Assembly: GCA_024867545.1 (NCBI GenBank)
Contig: JANFNE010000004.1
Coordinates: 868,001-932,000 of the forward strand
Reading direction: 5' to 3'
Length of the DNA stretch: 64,000 nt
Source: Phytopythium helicoides
Lineage: Eukaryota > Oomycota > Peronosporomycetes > Pythiales > Pythiaceae
Shown here: positions 10,295-19,385 of the stretch, in pieces
Position numbering within the stretch: the stretch's first letter is position 1
How the letters are laid out: the number at the start of each line of letters is the position of its first letter
Program-made: the position numbers and the translations under genes
Notes under the pieces: model-generated
Database searches by the model: none
Seen by the model: only the letters and a program-made list of their open reading frames with translations
Told to the model about the DNA's origin: nothing

Positions 10295-11944
10295 CTAGTC
10301 ACCGTTGTACCGAGAAGGATACCGAGGACGACGGGAGAGATTCACGCGGCCGCGGGTGACCCAGGCTTCGTACTCGGCGGGGTAGTGAGTTCTCAACCAC
10401 TCGACTACTTCTGAAAACTTGCCCTGGTCGGCATCATTGATTGCCTCGAGTGTACAGCCTTCTGAACGATTCGAACGGAGCCAGTTGAGGACATCCAAGT
10501 GACCGTTGCGGGCAGCCATGTCCATCGCCGCCGTTGTGCAGCCTTCGCTTCGGTTGGCATGCAAGAATTGGACGACCTCCAAAAATCCCCGCTCTGCTGC
10601 ACCATCCATCGCGTGTGTCGAGAAAGTTGAAATGTCGCCTTGATGAAGCCAACGAACGACATCGAGGTGACCACGTCCTGCTGCAATATCTGCTGATCGT
10701 GGGTCACAGGTTACACTGGAGATCTCGGAGATCCATTCGACTACAGCAAAATGACCGCGCATAGCGGCGAAACTCATCCCAGTGCGTGTGCAGGCTTCAC
10801 CACGTGAGTGCAGGTACTTGACAATACCGAGGTGTCCGTTTGCAGCAGCAATGTCGATAGGATTCGTGATGCAGTGCTCAAGGGCGTGGCTTTCGAGCTC
10901 CATGAGTCCGACAAAGTCCACGCACTCGAGAACATTGGTCGTTTCCCTTCGAGCAGACTCTGCTTGCCAGCTCCACCCCAGCACTGCAACAGAGAGATCG
11001 TATGGCTGCCCTTCGATCCCAGTCTCAGAAATGTAGCGAACGATGTCGATGTGACCTTGGCGGACTGCGCTCCTGAGTGCTTTCATCGAGCATCCTTCAG
11101 AGCGATTCTCGTGAAGAAAACGCATAACGTCCATGTAACCATTCCGAGCTGCCTTGTCCATCGCCTTAGTCGTACACCCTTCGTGTCGGTTTTCGTGAAG
11201 AAATTGAACAATCTCGAGATGCCCATGCATTGCTGCTTCGTCCATGGCTTCGGTGGACGCACCTGCACCCATTTCGTGAAGCAAACGCACAGCATCCAAA
11301 AGCCCCATGCTTGATGCCGTGTCGATTCCCTGAAAGCCTACGTCTTCAGGGAATCTCCTGACTAGCCATTTGAGAATGTGCTGGTGACTGTTTTCAAGCG
11401 CTGCTTCGATGACTAGAGGCACAACTTCTCTCCGTTTTACGTCGGTCGCGTGCTCCAGCACCAGCTCGACAAAGTCCAGCATCCCTTTTCGAGTCGCAAT
11501 CTCGACGGTCGAGTAGGAAGAGATCCTGCTCTGCGCGCAGTTGTCTCGTCGGGAGAGAACCTCGAAGATCCATTGCGCAACCGCTAGGTGGCCTCCCCGT
11601 GCCGCCTCTGTCAGCATGTCGGGGCTCAACGGACAGCGAAAAGCCTCGTACAGCTGCTGCAAGACGTCGGCTCTCCCCTTCCTCGCAGCCACCACCATAG
11701 CCGGAACCGGGAGGTGGCGCTTGTACATGTCGCTCAGCTCTTCGTTTTGCTTGAGCTTCTTGATCAGGCGAGACAGCAGACGCCAGTGCTCGCGGTTGGC
11801 CGCCTTCTCCATTGACCAACTGGCAGAGAAGTCGAGGAACGCCGACACGCAGTCCACAACGTGCGGCAGCGCACCGACCTGTGGCCCCAGTGGCGCCAGG
11901 CGGAACGCGGCGGCAGCGCCGGCAGACACGTACGCTTCGTCCAT
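10295..11944 (-). CDS. Ankyrin-repeat protein (oomycete 28-residue type)
   Basis: Intron-less, 549 residues from the ATG at 11944; an upstream in-frame ATG at 12043 lacks family conservation. The N-terminus (AAFRLAPLGPQVGALPHVV, then FLDFSASW) is the shared leader of all five ankyrin genes in this window. The body is degenerate ankyrin-type helix pairs with a period of about 28 residues, including LHENRHEGCTTKAMDKAA, LHANRSEGCTTAAMDMAA and similar units. Such repeats make protein-binding surfaces; no signal peptide or membrane segment is seen, so an intracellular adaptor is the best description. The partner is unknown. It is tandem to a paralogue at 12482-14086 on the same strand. Confidence 0.85.
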   Translation of the reverse strand: MDEAYVSAGAAAAFRLAPLGPQVGALPHVVDCVSAFLDFSASWSMEKAANREHWRLLSRLIKKLKQNEELSDMYKRHLPVPAMVVAARKGRADVLQQLYEAFRCPLSPDMLTEAARGGHLAVAQWIFEVLSRRDNCAQSRISSYSTVEIATRKGMLDFVELVLEHATDVKRREVVPLVIEAALENSHQHILKWLVRRFPEDVGFQGIDTASSMGLLDAVRLLHEMGAGASTEAMDEAAMHGHLEIVQFLHENRHEGCTTKAMDKAARNGYMDVMRFLHENRSEGCSMKALRSAVRQGHIDIVRYISETGIEGQPYDLSVAVLGWSWQAESARRETTNVLECVDFVGLMELESHALEHCITNPIDIAAANGHLGIVKYLHSRGEACTRTGMSFAAMRGHFAVVEWISEISSVTCDPRSADIAAGRGHLDVVRWLHQGDISTFSTHAMDGAAERGFLEVVQFLHANRSEGCTTAAMDMAARNGHLDVLNWLRSNRSEGCTLEAINDADQGKFSEVVEWLRTHYPAEYEAWVTRGRVNLSRRPRYPSRYNGD

Positions 11945-12481
11945 GGCAGGGCGAGGGATCTTGCCGAGTGAGGAGCGTGTTAAACCGTCGTCGGTCCCTC
12001 TGCCACTCTCGCGCGGCCGACAGATGTGCACCTGACATACCATGGGTTCACTAGGAGCAATGGGTACACAAGTCTCCGAGGCTCGGCTTACTCGATTGCT
12101 TCCTGTTCAAAATGGCAAGACTCTGTGCGTTTGCTTTCTATCAAAAAAAAAAGTGCTGGCATGCCAACGGACCAGGATATACAGTATTCACACAGATCAA
12201 GCCCATTTCCGAATCGTAAGCAAGACTCTTGCGCTGTCAAGCAACATCTAGATCAGAATATGGGAGGCCTACGAGATGACTAGTTTGTTTTACCTAGCCC
12301 ATCGCCAAATTATCATCGTTCACCAAATAAAGCTTGCTCCAACGCCTTTGAGGTGACGTGCAAAATTCCTATGCAGTGGTCCTTGTGTTGAACTCATTAT
12401 TCAACACGGCTACTATTACACAAAAAGAGCAAGTTGCTTGAACCACTAGCTTGCGCGACTGCCTGTTAAAATCTCTTCGCT
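11945..12481. other. Intergenic between two ankyrin genes
   Basis: This 537-bp spacer between tandem minus-strand ankyrin genes is AT-richer than the genes and includes a run of nine or ten A residues near 12145. No gene is recognised. Confidence 0.5.
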
Positions 12482-14086
12482 TTAGTCTAGAGTCTCTTGT
12501 AGGTAATTCACGATATCAAAGTGCCCGCGCCATCTAGCCACGGCGATAGAATCTGCAACTATCCCTTCGGTGCGATTCATATGCAGAAATTTGACCACAT
12601 CAAGGTGTCCAGCGCGTGCAGCATTATACATCGCATACTTGGAGAACCCCTCGACTTTGTTTTCGTGGAGCCAGCGGACAATTTCTAGATGTCCCCTCTC
12701 TGCAGCGTTATTGGGCACTCGTGGGTCACAGCGCACATCAGTGTTTGCGTGCAACCATTTCACCATCTCGATGTGATTTCTAATGGCCGCAAAACTGATG
12801 GCGCTGTTCGTGCACCCTTCCGAACGATTGGCGTGCAGAAACTTTACAATATCGAGGTGCCCATTCACAGCAGCGCCATCCATTGCCTTTGTTGAGCAGC
12901 CGTCAAGACGATTATCAGATATCCACTTAAGTATGTCTTGTTCCACATCGCTCAAAGCGCTGAGCATCGCTTGATCAGGAAGGCTATTTTTGAAGTGCAA
13001 CATGATTCGCCGGTGATTTGATTGTGCTTGCTCTAGCGTTTTCCTTGGACTTCCCTTGCTTCGGTTGTGGAGAAATTGAACAATTTCAAAATGTCCATTG
13101 GTTGCCGCACCATCCATTGCTCGCGTCGTGTAACCTTCTCTGCGATTCTCGTACAGAAAACGAACGATATCAAAGTACCCATTCGTAGCAGCGTCATCGA
13201 TTGCCTTCACCGTGCACCCTTCTCTGCGATTCTCGTGCAGGAAGCGAACAATATCAAAGTACCCATTCGTAGCAGCGTCATCGATTGCCTTCACCGTACA
13301 GCCCTCAGTTCGATTCTCATGAAGCCACGTAACGACTTCAAAATGTCCGTTTGATGCTGCCGTATCTAGAGCTTTTGTAGTACAAGCCGGCAGACTCGAA
13401 TTCTTTGTGTACTCATGTAGATAGCGTACGACAGCTAGATGTCCCAAACCAGCGGCCACATCAAGTGCCTTTGGAGTCAACGCCAACGGAAATTGCTCCA
13501 AAAGCCACTTCACAACGTGCAGATGTTCGCTCTCGCACGCAAGCTCAATCGCAACTGGTGCCATGGTTGACCTACCTCTCTTTGTCGCGTGTTTAAAAAT
13601 CAATTGCAAGAATTCCAAGTTTCCGTCCCGAGCTGTTGTCGTCACAGCTGTGAGGCTCATAAAGACACTCTTTTCCGCATGCTTTTTTAGCCGAGCGTGC
13701 TCATAGAGCCATTCTCCTGCTCGAAGTTGACCCCCTTTTGCCGCTTCGTCGACCATGAATGTATCAATTTCACAGCAAAACGAATTGAATAGCAGCTGCA
13801 TGACGTCTACCATGCCACCCCTTGCAGCAACTCTCATGGCTCTGATCGCAGATATTTCCAGATCATGCTTGCTGAGTGTATCCTTGCGCTTGAGTGATGC
13901 AACCACAAATGGTACCAGGCGAACGTAGCCGCGCTCGATAGCCTTTTCCAGCGTCCACTGCGAGGCAACGTCGAGAAACGAAGACACGGTTTGTACAACA
14001 TGGGGTAACGCGGCGACCTTAGGGCCATGTGGAGAGAGCCGAAAGGCGGCACGAACTGAGCCCAAGACAATCGGAGCAGTGTCCAT
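12482..14086 (-). CDS. Ankyrin-repeat protein (oomycete 28-residue type)
   Basis: Intron-less, 534 residues from the ATG at 14086 (an in-frame ATG at 14122 lies just upstream). The leader VRAAFRLSPHGPKVAALPHVV and FLDVASQW match the other ankyrin genes here. The array has units such as LHENRTEGCTVKAIDDAA and LHENRREGCTVKAIDDAA; two neighbouring units (13139-13222 and 13223-13306) are nearly identical in DNA, showing recent expansion. One unit is degraded (HNRSKGSPRK) and followed by an insertion of about 35 residues before repeats resume. Role as for its neighbour: likely protein-protein interaction, partner unknown. Confidence 0.85.
   Translation of the reverse strand: MDTAPIVLGSVRAAFRLSPHGPKVAALPHVVQTVSSFLDVASQWTLEKAIERGYVRLVPFVVASLKRKDTLSKHDLEISAIRAMRVAARGGMVDVMQLLFNSFCCEIDTFMVDEAAKGGQLRAGEWLYEHARLKKHAEKSVFMSLTAVTTTARDGNLEFLQLIFKHATKRGRSTMAPVAIELACESEHLHVVKWLLEQFPLALTPKALDVAAGLGHLAVVRYLHEYTKNSSLPACTTKALDTAASNGHFEVVTWLHENRTEGCTVKAIDDAATNGYFDIVRFLHENRREGCTVKAIDDAATNGYFDIVRFLYENRREGYTTRAMDGAATNGHFEIVQFLHNRSKGSPRKTLEQAQSNHRRIMLHFKNSLPDQAMLSALSDVEQDILKWISDNRLDGCSTKAMDGAAVNGHLDIVKFLHANRSEGCTNSAISFAAIRNHIEMVKWLHANTDVRCDPRVPNNAAERGHLEIVRWLHENKVEGFSKYAMYNAARAGHLDVVKFLHMNRTEGIVADSIAVARWRGHFDIVNYLQETLD
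13139..13306. repeat. 84-bp tandem duplication inside ankyrin array
   Basis: Two adjacent 84-bp units, each starting TCTGCGATTCTCGT, differ at only a handful of positions and share the identical stretch AAAGTACCCATTCGTAGCAG. 84 bp equals one 28-residue repeat. This is a recent in-frame unit duplication. Confidence 0.85.
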
Positions 14087-14920
14087 GACCCTGCAAAAGT
14101 GTAAATGAGGAGGCATTCTCATCAGATTGATGACTTATTATGGTGCGCGGTCGGTCATATATTTTTTGTGATGTGTTGGCATTGTGGGTTGATACCTGAG
14201 CATAGAAAACCTTCACACAATTGTCAAATGTCTGCTTGCGTATGGATCTCTTGTCGAGCACGCCAAACTCCAATTATCATGCAGGAAGTCGACGACGTCA
14301 ATCCTTCTACCGCGTCTCTGTCGATCGCCTTCTCTGCTTTCATTTTCAAGCTGCCTTCCCAATTCCGTGGACTGGTTCAAGATTCCACTTGGTACTCCGA
14401 AGATCTCTGTTTATGCATGTGTGCTTGAGCACGAGTTGAGTAATCGACGCTGCTGGCGGCTCGGTTGCACATCTGTTGATAATCAGCAGCAAGTACTCCA
14501 AGCCTCCATCCTGCGTAGTAATCGTAGCACAAGTGTAGTTCCTCCTTGGTGCCAGCTTTACGTGGCCACTGCGCGACACATTGGCGTGCCTTCTCAGCCG
14601 TCTTCCTGTTATACTCGCAATGAAACGCGTTGGATACGCTTTACATGAAGTCCGCAAGGCTCCGTTCCTCTTTGCAATACAAGTGGCTGCTCACCAGACC
14701 GTTGGAAAGAAGAGGGTGTCATCCCTCCTTGTTCGTCATGCTTCACATACACTTTGCAAGTGCAAATGGGATGTCATCGAAGCGTGAGGACTTCAACATG
14801 CGAGGGCGAGCCATTCGACGCCTAGCTCTCTTCCCCTCAGTTGGCAATTTTCAAGATGGAGCTCAAGCGATTGCTCTCCGTGGTTCACGACCCAGGGCCA
14901 CACGCTTGAGCATCCACCGC

Positions 14921-15177
14921 GCGAGAAAACCAAGGCGAAGACACAACCTCTCGTGATCAAGAGCAGACCCTACTTCTCAGCTGGACCCAGGCGTTCGCGA
15001 AAACCAAGCACCTCGCCTCGGCTTCAGCTGTGCGTCCAAGCTCAAGATCTTCACGGTGGCTCAAGTGGCGGCTTTATCGGACGTTTGCGAAAACCAAGCT
15101 GCGTCTGTCTGCTGCTACTCAGCCACGCTCGAGAGCTGCGCCGATGAGCAAGTGTCGTATGCTTGCGAAAACCAAGC
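14921..15177. repeat. Degenerate tandem array with GCGAAAACCAAGC motif
   Basis: The motif GCGAAAACCAAGC (first copy GCGAGAAAACCAAGG) occurs at 14921, 14997, 15087 and 15165, that is every 76-90 bp, with diverged sequence between. The spacing suggests an old tandem repeat of about 78 bp that directly precedes repeat copy B. Confidence 0.65.
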
Positions 15178-15238
15178 AACGCGCACGACGTTCAGCTTGA
15201 CGACTCCAGCACGAGAGCGCCGTCGAGGAGACGCGTAT

Positions 15239-15413
15239 TCGTAACTTCGGTCGACATGCGCAGCCAGCCAGCTTCTTCCAAGACTACAGCGGGGCGTCAC
15301 AGACGTATGCAGTTGATGAGACTCCAGTCTCTCGCTGCGCGGCGCAGTGCTTCGCACTCGCCGTGAAAGCTACACGTATCTAGTTTGGTATTGTGTAGCT
15401 GCTGTGGCATGAA
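15239..15413. repeat. Dispersed repeat copy B (~175 bp)
   Basis: This is the second copy of the sequence at 1-177, same orientation, scattered mismatches and small indels. It lies about 310 bp upstream of an ankyrin gene and just after the GCGAAAACCAAGC array, so the array may be part of the same element. Confidence 0.8.
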
Positions 15414-15724
15414 GTTCACCACGACCATATCGTTTCGTCCGCAGGGCATTGCTCGCTTTACAAGTTGAGAGCCTCGTTGTGCTCAAGTGAAGCAGCCACC
15501 GGCAACACCAGCCGCGAACTCACGACGACGAACAAGCCCACACTCACCCGGACGCGCGTCAGCCGGCCATCTCCGTGCCAAACAAGTCGATCCACAACAC
15601 AGAAAGCTTCACTCACAAGCACAACACAAGGAGCAATGGCACGCAACCCTCCGCTGCGTATGTACGAACCCATCACTAAACCTCAAGGAACCCTGGCGTG
15701 CACTCTCAAACCAGCAGCCGACCG

Positions 15725-17635
15725 ATGGAGCCCCCGATCTTCGTGCCCTCCAGCGTGCGCGCCGCGCTGCGCCTGCTCCCGCTAGGGCCACAGGTCGCGG
15801 CGCTCCCGCACGTCGTGCGCCTCATCTCGGCGTCGCTGGACACGACGGCGCGCTGGGAACTGCGCGACGCCGTGGCGAGCGGATACGCGGAGCTGGTTGA
15901 CCATTTGATCCTGTTGCTGGAGGCGAACGCAGCGCTGTCTCCGCTGGCCAAGCAGGCGAAAGCGCGGCCCGCCATGGCCGCAGCGGCGCGCAGAGGGTCG
16001 CTGGACGTCATGGGGCGGCTGGCGGAGCTGTTCAACTGCAGTCTGGACGAGACTATGGTGCTGGAGGCCGCGAGGGGAGGGCAGCTGGAGGCCATCCGAT
16101 GGCTGTACGAGCGACTGCAGCCGCTCTCTCAGAAGGAGACGCAGTGCTTCTTCTCGGTCGAGGTGCTGCTGGCTGCGGCCCAGAGCGGGAACCTCGAGCT
16201 TGTGCAGTGGCTCCACCAAGTCACGACCGAGAATGTCAAGAAGTCGTTCGCGCCGCTCGTCGCGGCGTGCAAGATGGGTCATCTCCCTGTTGTCCAGTGG
16301 CTCTCGGGGGAGATCCGGTCGCCCATAACTCCGTGGGCTCTCAACTCGGCGGCCAGCGAGGGACATCTTGACGTCGTGCAGTTCCTGCACGGCCTCGGAG
16401 CCGACAAGGCCGACCCTACGCCCTGCACGACTTTCGCACTGGACCAAGCTGCAACATACGGGCACTTGGGCGTGGTCAAGTGGCTGCACGAGAACCGAAC
16501 AGAGGGATGCACGATCAAGGCGATGAACGATGCGGCGGAACACGGACACCTCGATGTCGTCCGCTTTCTCCACGAGAACCGCAACGAAGGCTGCTCAACT
16601 AGGGCGATGAATGGGGCTGCTCGCTATGATCACTTTGATATCGTCCGCTTCCTGCATGAGTCCAGGACTGAAGGATGCACATACAATGCGATGGACTGGG
16701 CAGCGCAGGGAAATCATCTTGATATCGTCAAGTACCTGCACGCAAATAGGGCTGAAGGGTGTTCACGCCTGACAATGAACGAAGTGGCCAAGCGAGGGCA
16801 CTTGGAGATGCTGCGCTGGCTTCATTACAATCGAAGTGAAGGGTGTACGACTGCAGCCATGGACGCCGCGGCTACCAATGGACACCTCGAAGTCGTGCAG
16901 TTCCTCCATGAAAATCGGCGGGAAGGATGTACCGAGAAGGCCATGAACAGAGCCGCTGGAAATGGTCACTTGGACGTGCTGATTTGGCTCCATGAGAACA
17001 GAAGTGAAGGTTGCACTGCTGTCGCCATGAACCACGCTGCTGGAAATGGTCAACTTGATGTTGTCCGCTGGCTCCACGAAAACCGCAGCGAGGGATGTAC
17101 GACGGACGCGATGGACCTTGCGGCAAGGTTTGGTTATCTCAACGTTGTTGAGTTTCTTCACGCGAATCGCACTGAAGGGTGCACGACTGCGGCAATGGAT
17201 ATGGCAGCGGAGAATGGTCACTTGGACGTTGTTCAGTGGCTCCATTCGAATCGAAATGAGGGCTGCACTGTCGATGCCATGGATGGCGCGGCTGAGAAAG
17301 GACATATTGATGTGGTGGAGTGGCTCAGTTGGGCACGCACTGAAGGGTTTCGAGGCCGAGCGATGTACGGTGCTATCACGCGTGGGGATTTTGTGATGCT
17401 CGATTGGCTCCACAATCACGGCGAGCTGTACCGTGCTGGCGGTGAGCAGGATGGGCACGAGAGTGTCAATCGGTCTGCGTTCACAACTGCAGTTGATAAG
17501 GACCACCTTGAGGTGCTTCAGTGGCTGTGGGAGCGGTATCCTGGCGTGGTGGATGTGCAAATTTTGCGTGATCAAGCTACTTTTCGCCAGCGCTGGACGA
17601 TTCTCAAGTGGGTCGAGCAGCTGGAAGCCCAGTAG
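15725..17635 (+). CDS. Ankyrin-repeat protein with 11 regular EGCT units
   Basis: Intron-less, 636 residues from the ATG at 15725 (an in-frame ATG at 15698 is less conserved). After the family leader (VRAALRLLPLGPQVAALPHVV) and a diverged helical region, residues from about 255 form eleven successive 28-residue units with the core LHENRxEGCTxxAMxxAAxxGHLDVV. This is the cleanest array in the window. Tryptophan or phenylalanine alternates at the WLH/FLH position. The last third is less regular and ends with LKWVEQLEAQ. There is no targeting signal. Probable scaffold or adaptor; the ligand is unknown. Confidence 0.87.
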   Translation: MEPPIFVPSSVRAALRLLPLGPQVAALPHVVRLISASLDTTARWELRDAVASGYAELVDHLILLLEANAALSPLAKQAKARPAMAAAARRGSLDVMGRLAELFNCSLDETMVLEAARGGQLEAIRWLYERLQPLSQKETQCFFSVEVLLAAAQSGNLELVQWLHQVTTENVKKSFAPLVAACKMGHLPVVQWLSGEIRSPITPWALNSAASEGHLDVVQFLHGLGADKADPTPCTTFALDQAATYGHLGVVKWLHENRTEGCTIKAMNDAAEHGHLDVVRFLHENRNEGCSTRAMNGAARYDHFDIVRFLHESRTEGCTYNAMDWAAQGNHLDIVKYLHANRAEGCSRLTMNEVAKRGHLEMLRWLHYNRSEGCTTAAMDAAATNGHLEVVQFLHENRREGCTEKAMNRAAGNGHLDVLIWLHENRSEGCTAVAMNHAAGNGQLDVVRWLHENRSEGCTTDAMDLAARFGYLNVVEFLHANRTEGCTTAAMDMAAENGHLDVVQWLHSNRNEGCTVDAMDGAAEKGHIDVVEWLSWARTEGFRGRAMYGAITRGDFVMLDWLHNHGELYRAGGEQDGHESVNRSAFTTAVDKDHLEVLQWLWERYPGVVDVQILRDQATFRQRWTILKWVEQLEAQ

Positions 17636-17713
17636 GACGGATCTTGCTCTCAGCGCTAGATCCCATGACTCGACAGGATTTCTTTCATTCATGCAGTTCG
17701 AAGTATAAAAAAG

Positions 17714-19228
17714 TTATTGACTATGCAACAGCTCTTTCTGCAACGTCCGTAATTCTAGCTGCTGGCTCCAGTCAGCAAGGAGCTTCTGCTTTGCCGCGAG
17801 TTTGTTCGAATGGCACTCACGTGCTTCCTTTTCAGCTTGCGCGTTTAGGTGGGAAATAAAGTAAGCCATTTCGGCTTGATCAACGACGCGTCGATCTTTC
17901 TTCAACTGCGTCTTGGCCGCAACTTGCTCATTTAGACACTTGTTGAGTTTTTGCTTCTGCTCTCGTTTCGCTTCGTCACTTAGTGCTCGATCCATTGGTA
18001 AAATTGTCACTGCACTTGGATCGCATAACGCTTCAGCAGTTGCTAAGTCTTTGCATCGCTTGTCATGCTTTTCGTCGATTTGTCTGTGCAAAAATGCATT
18101 GAGGTTCCGTTGCCCGACAATTTTCTCTGCTCGTCGTTGTAGCGCATCGAGCTGGGTTGCACGCTGTCGAGCTTCAAGCTCTTGTTGATACTGATCGTTC
18201 GCTTGTTTGATTCCTGTCAGTCGAGCTTTCTCCCTTTCAAATGCAGTGTCCATTGCTAGCTCTTGGTTAACTCGGTTGCGGCTTGATTTCACGGGAACGC
18301 TTGGCTCGGGTATCAGAAATCGTGGTAGCACCTGCGGTGAAGATTTGCAACTACTTCTCTGTTCATCTTGTGACAGGGCTTTTGAATGAGTTGATGAGTG
18401 GCTACGATGGCGGTTATGATGTCGATGCGAGCTTGACTTCCTTGTGTCACGAGTGTGTTTCTCCTTTTTAGAGTTTCGTTCACCATCTGTCAATAGCTTG
18501 AGATCTGCGATTGAATGCACTTTCTGGATACTTTTCTCGATACTATCAAGACAAAGCGCTGATATGTTTGCTTCTTTTTCACTGATTGTAGGTGTGAAAA
18601 GTGGCCCGTCGACGGTGGCTGAGCGTTTAAGATTCGATTTTGCTGCAGTTGCGTTTTTCTCACAATTTTTGGTGAGCTTCTCAGACCTGTCTGTCGCCTT
18701 TGGAGACTGTTGTTGTACCTGTGGTAATTGCTTAGCAAAGCCTGTATCAAATGAGAACGATATTGACCTCCCCTCGAGCGAAAAGCTTCCGATAGTCCCA
18801 ATCGCAAGTTTACTGCTTGCACTACCGCTTTGCAGTTTGTTGCCAATAAACCGAAGTAGCTGTTCGAGAGACTGATAGGACTGATCTCGAGCAAGACCAA
18901 CTTCGCTGCCTATCACGGCCATGTTCAGTTCCGAAGTAGGGCCGAGCGGAACTGGGGGCGGTTTTTGCCTCCATGATATGCCTTGATAGGACTGGAGAAA
19001 TCGATCAGACAGTAAAAAGACTGGAGAGTGCGGTGGATCCTTATAGAAACCAAGTTTCCCGAGGCCCGGGATGCTGACGCCGCGCCTTGAGATCAAGTTC
19101 CGTTCAACAGCTCGAGATACGCCGAGCCAAACACGCTCCACACTCGATCCAAGCAGTTGTTCGTACTCAAATGTTGATTTGCGGAGCGCCTGCGCGCATT
19201 CAGCAGCGATATCACGCATCGACGGCAC
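17714..19228 (-). CDS. CCDC81: CCDC81-like protein (HU-like N-terminal domain, coiled coil)
   Basis: A single exon of 504 residues. The N-terminal third matches the CCDC81 HU-like fold: a helix (SVERVWLGVSRAVERNL) followed by SRRGVSIPGLGKLGFYKD, the conserved 'kGv.IpglG.f' strand, and a second such region (LNMAVIGSEVGLARDQ). The middle is Ser/Lys/His-rich low complexity. The C-terminal half from about residue 320 is a charged coiled coil (EREKARLTGIKQAND, then KQKLNKCLNEQVAAKTQLKKDRR). In animals CCDC81 is a centrosome/cilium-associated protein, so a role in the basal body or flagellum of zoospores is likely. The gene lies beside WDR31 and near BBIP1, also cilium-linked. Orthology is judged by motif only. 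Confidence 0.75.
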   Translation of the reverse strand: MPSMRDIAAECAQALRKSTFEYEQLLGSSVERVWLGVSRAVERNLISRRGVSIPGLGKLGFYKDPPHSPVFLLSDRFLQSYQGISWRQKPPPVPLGPTSELNMAVIGSEVGLARDQSYQSLEQLLRFIGNKLQSGSASSKLAIGTIGSFSLEGRSISFSFDTGFAKQLPQVQQQSPKATDRSEKLTKNCEKNATAAKSNLKRSATVDGPLFTPTISEKEANISALCLDSIEKSIQKVHSIADLKLLTDGERNSKKEKHTRDTRKSSSHRHHNRHRSHSSTHSKALSQDEQRSSCKSSPQVLPRFLIPEPSVPVKSSRNRVNQELAMDTAFEREKARLTGIKQANDQYQQELEARQRATQLDALQRRAEKIVGQRNLNAFLHRQIDEKHDKRCKDLATAEALCDPSAVTILPMDRALSDEAKREQKQKLNKCLNEQVAAKTQLKKDRRVVDQAEMAYFISHLNAQAEKEARECHSNKLAAKQKLLADWSQQLELRTLQKELLHSQ

Positions 19229-19385
19229 AAAGCTTGCTTTGGAGGTGTCTCAATACAACGCAGTTCGTCGTTGCCATCTCAGACCCGCCATATTTTTACT
19301 TCTCCTCCCTTGATATTACTGATCATAGAGCTATTTCTGGAATTGAACGATATTTTCTTGTGCTCCAAACCAAATCGTTGCGTGT

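Larger units (their letters stand above)
14087..15724. other. 1.6-kb spacer with repeats, no gene recognised
   Basis: The spacer between divergent ankyrin genes holds the GCGAAAACCAAGC periodic motif (14921-15177) and repeat copy B (15239-15413), annotated separately. Scattered open frames have no recognisable homology or codon bias. The last 300 bp, with CA-rich sequence, must include the promoter of the ankyrin gene at 15725. Confidence 0.55.

Noticed and set aside
14346..14657. Minus-strand open frame of about 100 codons in the ankyrin spacer
   Set aside because: No recognisable motif, no splice support and unremarkable composition; treated as non-coding.
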